From positions 62,001 through 126,000 of the forward strand of contig NZ_DGIR01000035.1 in NCBI RefSeq assembly GCF_002386445.1: a stretch of 64,000 nt of DNA, written 5' to 3'. Under the pieces are notes generated by a model, which was not told the DNA's origin, ran no database searches, and worked only from the letters and a program-made list of their open reading frames with translations. Source of the stretch: Pseudomonas sp. UBA4617 (GTDB taxonomy: Bacteria > Pseudomonadota > Gammaproteobacteria > Pseudomonadales > Pseudomonadaceae). Each line of letters starts with the position of its first letter. Within the stretch, counting starts at the first letter, position 1. Of this stretch, positions 59,531 through 64,000 are shown one piece after another. Position numbers and translations under genes: made by a program.

Positions 59531-61408
59531 ATGAGTCATTCCTCGCAATTCACCTTGCTCGGCAAGCGGCGTTTCCTGCCGTTTTTCATCACCCAGTCGC
59601 TGGGTGCGTTCAACGACAACCTGTTCAAGCAGTCGCTGATCCTGGCGATCCTGTTCAAGCTCAGCCTGGGCGACGGTGACCGTTCGATATGGGTCAACCT
59701 GTGCGCCTTGTTGTTCATCCTGCCGTTCTTCCTGTTCTCGGCGTTGGGCGGGCAGTTTGGCGAGAAGTTCGCCAAGGATGCGTTGATCCGGGCAATCAAG
59801 CTGGCCGAGATCGCGATCATGGCGGTCGGCGCGCTCGGCTTCGTCACCAACCACCTGGTGCTGATGCTGGTGGCGCTGTTCGGCATGGGCACGCATTCGG
59901 CGCTGTTCGGCCCGGTGAAGTACTCGATCCTGCCGCAGGCGCTACGCGAAGAAGAACTGGTCGGCGGCAACGGGCTGGTGGAGACCGGCACCTTCCTGGC
60001 CATCCTCGCTGGCACCATCGGCGCCGGAGTGATGATGTCGGCCGACAGCTATGCCACGGTGGTGGCCGGCGGCGTGGTCGGCACGGCGGTGCTGGGCTAC
60101 CTGGCCAGCCGCTGGATTCCGCGCGCCGCCGCCGCGTCGCCGCAAATGCCACTGGACTGGAACATCTTCAGGCAGTCCTGGGCGATCCTGCGCATGGGCC
60201 TGGGGCAGCCGCCGGCGGTGTCGCGTTCGATCGTCGGCAACTCGTGGTTCTGGTTCGTCGGGGCCATCTACCTCACGCAGATCCCGGCCTATGCCAAGGA
60301 CTGGCTGCACGGTGACGGTACGGTGGTGACCTTGGTATTGACCCTGTTCTCGGTCGGTATCGCCCTGGGCTCGCTGCTGTGTGAGCGGCTGAGCGGGCGC
60401 AAGGTGGAAATCGGCCTGGTGCCGTTCGGCTCGTTCGGCCTGAGCCTGTTTGGCCTGCTGTGGTGGTGGCACTCCGGCGATGTGCCGGCTGCCGCCGCCG
60501 CGCACGACTGGCTGGCGCTGCTGGGCATGGGCCAGGCCTGGTGGATCCTGCTGTCGATCGTCGGCCTTGGCGTGTTCGGTGGCTTCTATATCGTGCCGCT
60601 GTATGCGCTGATCCAGGCCCGCACTGCCGAAGACCAGCGCGCCCGGGTGATCGCCGCCAACAATATTCTCAATGCCTTGTTCATGGTGGTGTCGGCGCTG
60701 CTCACCATGGTTCTGCTGGGCCTGGCCAAGTTGACCATCCCGCAGCTGTTCCTGGTGGTATCGCTGCTCAATATCGTGGTGAACCTGTATATCTTCAGGA
60801 TCGTGCCCGAGTTCACCATGCGCTTCCTGATCTGGCTGCTCAGCCATTCGATGTACCGCGTGCAGCACCGCGACCTCGAGCGCATTCCCGAGCAAGGCGC
60901 GGCATTGCTGGTGTGCAACCACGTGTCGTTCGTCGACGCGCTGCTGCTCGGTGGGGCGATCCGCCGGCCGATCCGTTTTGTCATGTATTACAAGATCTAC
61001 AACCTGCCGGTGCTCAATTTCGTGTTCCGCACTGCGGGTGCGATTCCGATTGCCGGGCGCAATGAAGACCTGGCCACCTACGAGCGCGCTTTCACCCGGA
61101 TTGCCGGGTACCTGGCTGATGGCGAACTGGTGTGCATCTTCCCGGAGGGCAAGCTGACCGGCGATGGTGAAATCGATGTGTTCAAGGGCGGCGTCAACCG
61201 CATCCTCGCGGAAACCCCGGTGCCGGTGATTCCGCTGGCCTTGCAGGGGCTGTGGGGCAGTTTCTTCAGCCGTGACCCGGCCAAAGGCTTTTTCAAGCGC
61301 CTGTGGTCACGGGTAACCATCGTGGCAGGCGCCGCCATCCCGGTGGAGGCCGCACAGCCGGAAGCGTTGCGCGAGCAGGTGAGCCGCCTGCGCGGCGACC
61401 TGCGCTAG
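59531..61408 (+). CDS. LplT/PlsC-like fusion (MFS transporter plus acyltransferase)
   Basis: This is a 625-residue fusion. Residues about 1-420 form a twelve-helix MFS domain resembling the lysophospholipid flippase LplT (FFITQSLGAFNDNLFKQSL near 18). Residues about 440-620 form a PlsC-like acyltransferase with the catalytic H-x4-D in VCNHVSFVDALLLGG and the substrate motif FPEGKLTGDGEI. It lacks the AMP-binding acyl-ACP synthetase part seen in full Aas fusions. It probably re-acylates lysophospholipid flipped inward. The start is the ATG at 59531, five bases after AAGGACG. Confidence 0.9.
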   Translation: MSHSSQFTLLGKRRFLPFFITQSLGAFNDNLFKQSLILAILFKLSLGDGDRSIWVNLCALLFILPFFLFSALGGQFGEKFAKDALIRAIKLAEIAIMAVGALGFVTNHLVLMLVALFGMGTHSALFGPVKYSILPQALREEELVGGNGLVETGTFLAILAGTIGAGVMMSADSYATVVAGGVVGTAVLGYLASRWIPRAAAASPQMPLDWNIFRQSWAILRMGLGQPPAVSRSIVGNSWFWFVGAIYLTQIPAYAKDWLHGDGTVVTLVLTLFSVGIALGSLLCERLSGRKVEIGLVPFGSFGLSLFGLLWWWHSGDVPAAAAAHDWLALLGMGQAWWILLSIVGLGVFGGFYIVPLYALIQARTAEDQRARVIAANNILNALFMVVSALLTMVLLGLAKLTIPQLFLVVSLLNIVVNLYIFRIVPEFTMRFLIWLLSHSMYRVQHRDLERIPEQGAALLVCNHVSFVDALLLGGAIRRPIRFVMYYKIYNLPVLNFVFRTAGAIPIAGRNEDLATYERAFTRIAGYLADGELVCIFPEGKLTGDGEIDVFKGGVNRILAETPVPVIPLALQGLWGSFFSRDPAKGFFKRLWSRVTIVAGAAIPVEAAQPEALREQVSRLRGDLR

Positions 61409-61417
61409 GGAAAAACG

Positions 61418-61735
61418 TTAGCTGGCGCTGACCTTCAGGCCGACCAGGCCGGTAACGATCAGCGCCACGCTTACCAGGCGGACCAAAGCCATGGATTCGC
61501 CGAACAGGATGATGCCGGCGATTACCGTGCCAACGGCGCCGACCCCGGTCCAGATGGCGTAGGCGGTGCCCAGCGGCAGCTCTTTCATGGCCAGGCCCAG
61601 CAGGCCCAGGCTGATGGCCATGGCGGCGACGGTCAGTGCGGTGGGCAGCGGCTTGCTGAAGCCGTCGGTGTATTTCAGGCCGACGGCCCAACCGACCTCG
61701 AACAGGCCGGCGAAGAACAGGATGATCCAGGACAT
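61418..61735 (-). CDS. gdx: Guanidinium exporter Gdx (SugE)
   Basis: This is a 105-residue small multidrug resistance protein with four helices. The conserved glutamate of the first helix is in FFAGLFEVGWAVGLKYTDGF, and the SMR motif is GTAYAIWTGVGAVGTVIAG. The Gdx subtype exports guanidinium in exchange for protons. GGAGA lies nine bases before the ATG at 61735. The leader contains two ACGR-loop hairpins matching a guanidine-II riboswitch, which strongly supports the guanidinium role. It is convergent with the LplT/PlsC-like gene, with only nine bases between the two. Confidence 0.93.
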   Translation of the reverse strand: MSWIILFFAGLFEVGWAVGLKYTDGFSKPLPTALTVAAMAISLGLLGLAMKELPLGTAYAIWTGVGAVGTVIAGIILFGESMALVRLVSVALIVTGLVGLKVSAS

Positions 61736-61761
61736 GGTGGGTCTCCATCGTTGCAAATGAT

Positions 61762-61810
61762 GGGGCCGTCCCCGGAATGGTCACGCGCTGCGTCGTGAGG
61801 TCGTCCTCAC
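61762..61810 (-). promoter_or_regulatory. Guanidine-II (mini-ykkC) riboswitch
   Basis: Read on the minus strand there are two hairpins. The first is GTGAGG-ACGA-CCTCAC (61810-61795) and the second GGGG-ACGG-CCCC (61773-61762). Both loops fit ACGR, and a 21-base linker separates them. This is the guanidine-II architecture. It lies 27 bases before the gdx start, so guanidine should free translation. Confidence 0.88.
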
Positions 61811-61855
61811 CGTGGGCACCATGGTGCACATATGCGGCCCACTGGGCAAGCCTGT

Positions 61856-61950
61856 GCGGCCTCCGCGGGTAAACCCGCTCCCACAGGGATCTCCACAATT
61901 TTCAGACCTGTGCAGTACCTGTGGGAGCGGGTTTACCCGCGAAAGGGCCC
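61856..61950. repeat. Inverted pair of P. putida-type REP elements
   Basis: GCGGCCTCCGCGGGTAAACC... at 61856-61887 and its near reverse complement, CCTGTGGGAGCGGGTTTACC... at 61918-61950, flank a spacer of 30 bases. The core GCGGGTAAACCCGCTCCCAC is characteristic of P. putida REPs. The pair lies between the gdx leader and the BASS transporter gene. Confidence 0.88.
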
Positions 61951-61962
61951 GTACAGGCAACA

Positions 61963-62928
61963 TCAATGCCTGGCCGGCTCCCCGCCTTCAGCTTCTGCCA
62001 CCGGTTCCCCCAAGCGCCGGAACCAGGTCGACAGCAGCGCCCCGGAAATATTGTGCCAGACACTGAACAACGCACTGGGTACCGCCGCCAGCGGCGAGAA
62101 ATGCGCCGCTGCCAGCGCTGCACCCAACCCTGAATTCTGCATGCCCACCTCCAGCGCCAGCGACTTGCGTTGGGCCAGCGGCAGCTTGCACAGCTTGCCG
62201 GTCAGGTAGCCGAGCAGATAGCCGAAGCTGTTGTGCAGCATGACCACTGCCATGATCAGCAGCCCTGACTCGGCGATTTTCGCCTGGCTGGCCGCCACCA
62301 CTGCGCAGACGATCATCACGATGCTGACCACCGACACCAGCGGCAGCACCTGCACTGCCGCCTGCACCTTGTTGCCGAGCAGGCGCTGGGCCAGCACGCC
62401 GAGCACGATCGGCAGCATCACCAGTTGCAGGATCGACCAGAACATGTCCATGAAGGACACCGGCAGCCAGGCCGATGCGAGGAGCCAGATCAGCGCCGGG
62501 GTCAGCAGCGGGGCGAGCAGCGTGGTCACGGCGGCGATTGCCACCGCCAGCGCCAGGTCACCCCGTGACAGCCAGACCATCACGTTCGACGCCGTGCCAC
62601 TCGGGCAGCAGCCGACCAGGATCACGCCCACGGCGATTTCCGCTGGCAGCTGGAACAACTGGCACAGCAGCCAGGCCATTCCCGGCATGATCACGAAGTG
62701 CGCGACCACGCCCAGCATCACCCGCCACGGCTGGCGGGCGAGGGCGGCGAAGTCGTCAAGCTTGAGGGTAAGGCCCATGCCGAACATCACCAGGCCCAGC
62801 AGGGGCACGATGGCTACCTTCAGGGCGATGAACCATTGCGGTTGCAGGAAAGCCAGCACGGCAAACACCAGCACCCACAGGGCGAAGGTGTTGCCGACGA
62901 AGCGGCTGAGGGCGGCGATGGCAGGCAT
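61963..62928 (-). CDS. Bile acid:sodium symporter (BASS) family transporter
   Basis: This is a 321-residue membrane protein with about ten helices. Family cues are FGMGLTLKLDDF, the sodium-site segment GVILVGCCPSGTASNVMVWLSRGD and, in the second half, EVGMQNSGLGAALA. The start is the ATG at 62928, seven bases after AGGA; a longer open frame upstream runs through a repeat. Bacterial relatives include the ketopantoate/pantothenate-linked PanS group and other organic anion carriers, so the substrate is not fixed. A REP pair lies at each end of the gene. Confidence 0.88.
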   Translation of the reverse strand: MPAIAALSRFVGNTFALWVLVFAVLAFLQPQWFIALKVAIVPLLGLVMFGMGLTLKLDDFAALARQPWRVMLGVVAHFVIMPGMAWLLCQLFQLPAEIAVGVILVGCCPSGTASNVMVWLSRGDLALAVAIAAVTTLLAPLLTPALIWLLASAWLPVSFMDMFWSILQLVMLPIVLGVLAQRLLGNKVQAAVQVLPLVSVVSIVMIVCAVVAASQAKIAESGLLIMAVVMLHNSFGYLLGYLTGKLCKLPLAQRKSLALEVGMQNSGLGAALAAAHFSPLAAVPSALFSVWHNISGALLSTWFRRLGEPVAEAEGGEPARH

Positions 62929-62967
62929 GGGGCAAGTCCTTTTCCAGTGATGTCCTGGTACTTTCAT

Positions 62968-63062
62968 GGGCCCGATCGCAGGCAAGCCAGTGCCCGCAGA
63001 TACGGCACACACTTCAGAACCTGTGACGTAGCGGTGGGCGCTGGCTTGCCAGCGATCGGGCC
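62968..63062. repeat. Inverted pair of a second REP-like element
   Basis: GGGCCCGATCGCAGGCAAGC... at 62968-62997 faces its near reverse complement GCTGGCTTGCCAGCGATCGG... within 63031-63062. The spacer is about 33 bases. The core (CGATCGC-GGCAAGCC) resembles a common P. putida REP subtype distinct from the pair at 61856. It lies between the BASS gene and rdgC. Confidence 0.8.
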
Positions 63063-63097
63063 GGTGCTGTCTGGAGGTTTCCTCATCCCAGCACCGG
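63061..63097 (-). terminator. Hairpin downstream of rdgC
   Basis: CCGGTGCTG at 63061-63069 pairs exactly with CAGCACCGG at 63089-63097 around a 19-base loop. It lies 14 bases after the rdgC stop; on the minus strand no strong T tract follows. Confidence 0.4.
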
Positions 63098-63110
63098 CGT
63101 TTCAAACCAG

Positions 63111-64000
63111 TCAGACCCCTTGCGGGATCTCTTCGCCACCCAGCGCCTCGAACAGCGCCGGCAGGAACTCGGCAAAGGTCATCATCATCAGCTGGAAGCT
63201 GGCGTCGAACTGTTGCGCAGCTTCATCGCCGCCATCCTGTTCAGCCTGCTCCTGCAGCAACTCCTCGAACTTGACCCGCTTGATCACCATCTTGTCGTCC
63301 AGCACGAACGACAGCTTGTCCTGCCAGGCCAGGGCCAGCTGGGTGACCACCTTGCCGGTGCTCAGGTGCAGCTGGATTTCTTCGCTGGTCAGGTCCTGGC
63401 GCTTGCAGCGCACGATGCCGCCGTCTTCGGCGGTGTCGCGCAGTTCGCATTCGTCCAGCACGTAGAAGCCTTCGGCGGCCTGCTGCGACTTGACCCAGTC
63501 GGTCATGGTGGCGGCTGGTGCGATCTTCACCGTCGCCGGGCGCACCGGCAGCGAGCCCATCACTTCACGCAGGGTGGAAAGCAGGTCTTCGGCACGCTTG
63601 GCGCTGGCCGAGTTGACCAGGATCACCCCCAGGCGCGGGGCGATGGCGGCGAAGATCATCGAGCGGCGGATGAACGCGCGCGGCAGGAAAGCCTGGATGA
63701 TTTCGTCCTTGATCTGGTCGCGTTCCTTTTTATAGACCTTGCGCATCTGCTCGGTCTCGATCTCTTCGACCTTTTCCTTGACCGCGTCGTTGACCACGCT
63801 GCTGGGCAGGATGCGTTCTTCCTTGCGCGCGGCAATCAGCAGGTACTCGCCGCTGACATGCACCAGGGGAGCGTCTTCGCCCTTGCCGAATGGCGCGACG
63901 AAACCATAGGTGGTCAGCTCCTGGCTGGCGCAGGGGCGGGCCGGCTTGCTGGCCAGGGCCGCTTCCAGCGCTTCAGGCTCGAACGGGACTTCCTGGGTCA
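63111..64000 (-). CDS. rdgC: Recombination-associated protein RdgC (5' end missing)
   Basis: The frame runs from the stop at 63111 to the right edge without a break, giving 296 residues. It lacks about ten residues of the N-terminus, since the visible start TQEVPFEPEALE normally follows a short MWFKN-type leader. Family segments are CASQELTTYGFVAPFGKGED, MRKVYKKERDQIKDEIIQ and LPRAFIRRS. RdgC forms a ring around DNA and restrains RecA. An internal ATG at 63863 is not the start. Confidence 0.93.
   Translation of the reverse strand, partial: TQEVPFEPEALEAALASKPARPCASQELTTYGFVAPFGKGEDAPLVHVSGEYLLIAARKEERILPSSVVNDAVKEKVEEIETEQMRKVYKKERDQIKDEIIQAFLPRAFIRRSMIFAAIAPRLGVILVNSASAKRAEDLLSTLREVMGSLPVRPATVKIAPAATMTDWVKSQQAAEGFYVLDECELRDTAEDGGIVRCKRQDLTSEEIQLHLSTGKVVTQLALAWQDKLSFVLDDKMVIKRVKFEELLQEQAEQDGGDEAAQQFDASFQLMMMTFAEFLPALFEALGGEEIPQGV

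Overview
The window reads as chromosome of a Pseudomonas putida-group bacterium. It is GC-rich. Gene content and order match what I remember of this genus: a finR/fpr divergent pair, ldhA-gacS, cysM-rlmD-relA-mazG, purM-purN, hda, a large cob cluster, fadL and a CbrA-like SLC5 hybrid kinase. P. putida-type REP elements are also present. This assignment rests on recognised protein families and remembered synteny; no database search was run. I saw no rRNA, tRNA, CRISPR array, insertion sequence or prophage.

Layout. 0-5 kb: a partial gene, a PA3611-like secreted protein, the tRNA acp3U enzyme TapT, response regulator ErdR, DgkA, then finR/fpr and sprT. 5-11 kb: a YIP1 membrane protein, ttcA-tag, the arsC-wrbA-DUF2069 operon, a TlpA-like lipoprotein and ldhA with two small coupled genes. 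11-22.7 kb: gacS, a PirRS-like two-component pair, cysM, rlmD, relA, mazG and a DUF2058 gene. 22.7-30.3 kb: purM-purN-DUF3108, a DUF2066 protein, an AI-2E family permease, hda and twin NlpC/P60 lipoproteins. 30.4-33.0 kb: an 848-residue toxin-like protein whose N-terminus resembles the Pseudomonas dermonecrotic-toxin module and whose C-terminus resembles an ADP-ribosyltransferase. 33.0-42.1 kb: a cobalamin riboswitch followed by ten tightly packed cob genes (cobO, cobB, bluB, cbiB, cobD, cobQ, cobU, cobT, cobC, cobS), nearly all overlapping or abutting. They cover late corrinoid modification, the aminopropanol arm, DMB synthesis and nucleotide-loop assembly. 42.2-50.7 kb: a frameshifted GH5 hydrolase, a MarR/MFS pair with matching palindromic operators, a periplasmic glutathione peroxidase, a LysR/DUF2798 divergon, fadL, small unknown genes and a gene-poor stretch of about 1 kb with a perfect DnaA box. 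50.7-64 kb: rmuC, the MxtR-like SLC5-PAS-kinase-receiver protein, an MFS permease, a GH3 beta-glucosidase broken by two frameshifts, an LplT/PlsC-like fusion, gdx (sugE) behind a guanidine-II riboswitch, REP pairs, a BASS-family transporter and rdgC, which runs off the edge.

Working together. MxtR and its likely cognate regulator ErdR, which control acetate use in Pseudomonas, are both here but about 50 kb apart. The cob operon appears to be switched off by its own product through the riboswitch, possibly via a coupled 35-codon leader ORF. Gdx should be switched on by guanidine through two ACGR-loop hairpins. The most interesting items are the toxin-like protein, the leader ORF, the guanidine switch, the MarR operator pair, the DnaA-box dyad, and the fact that the only two glycoside hydrolases recognised are both frameshifted.
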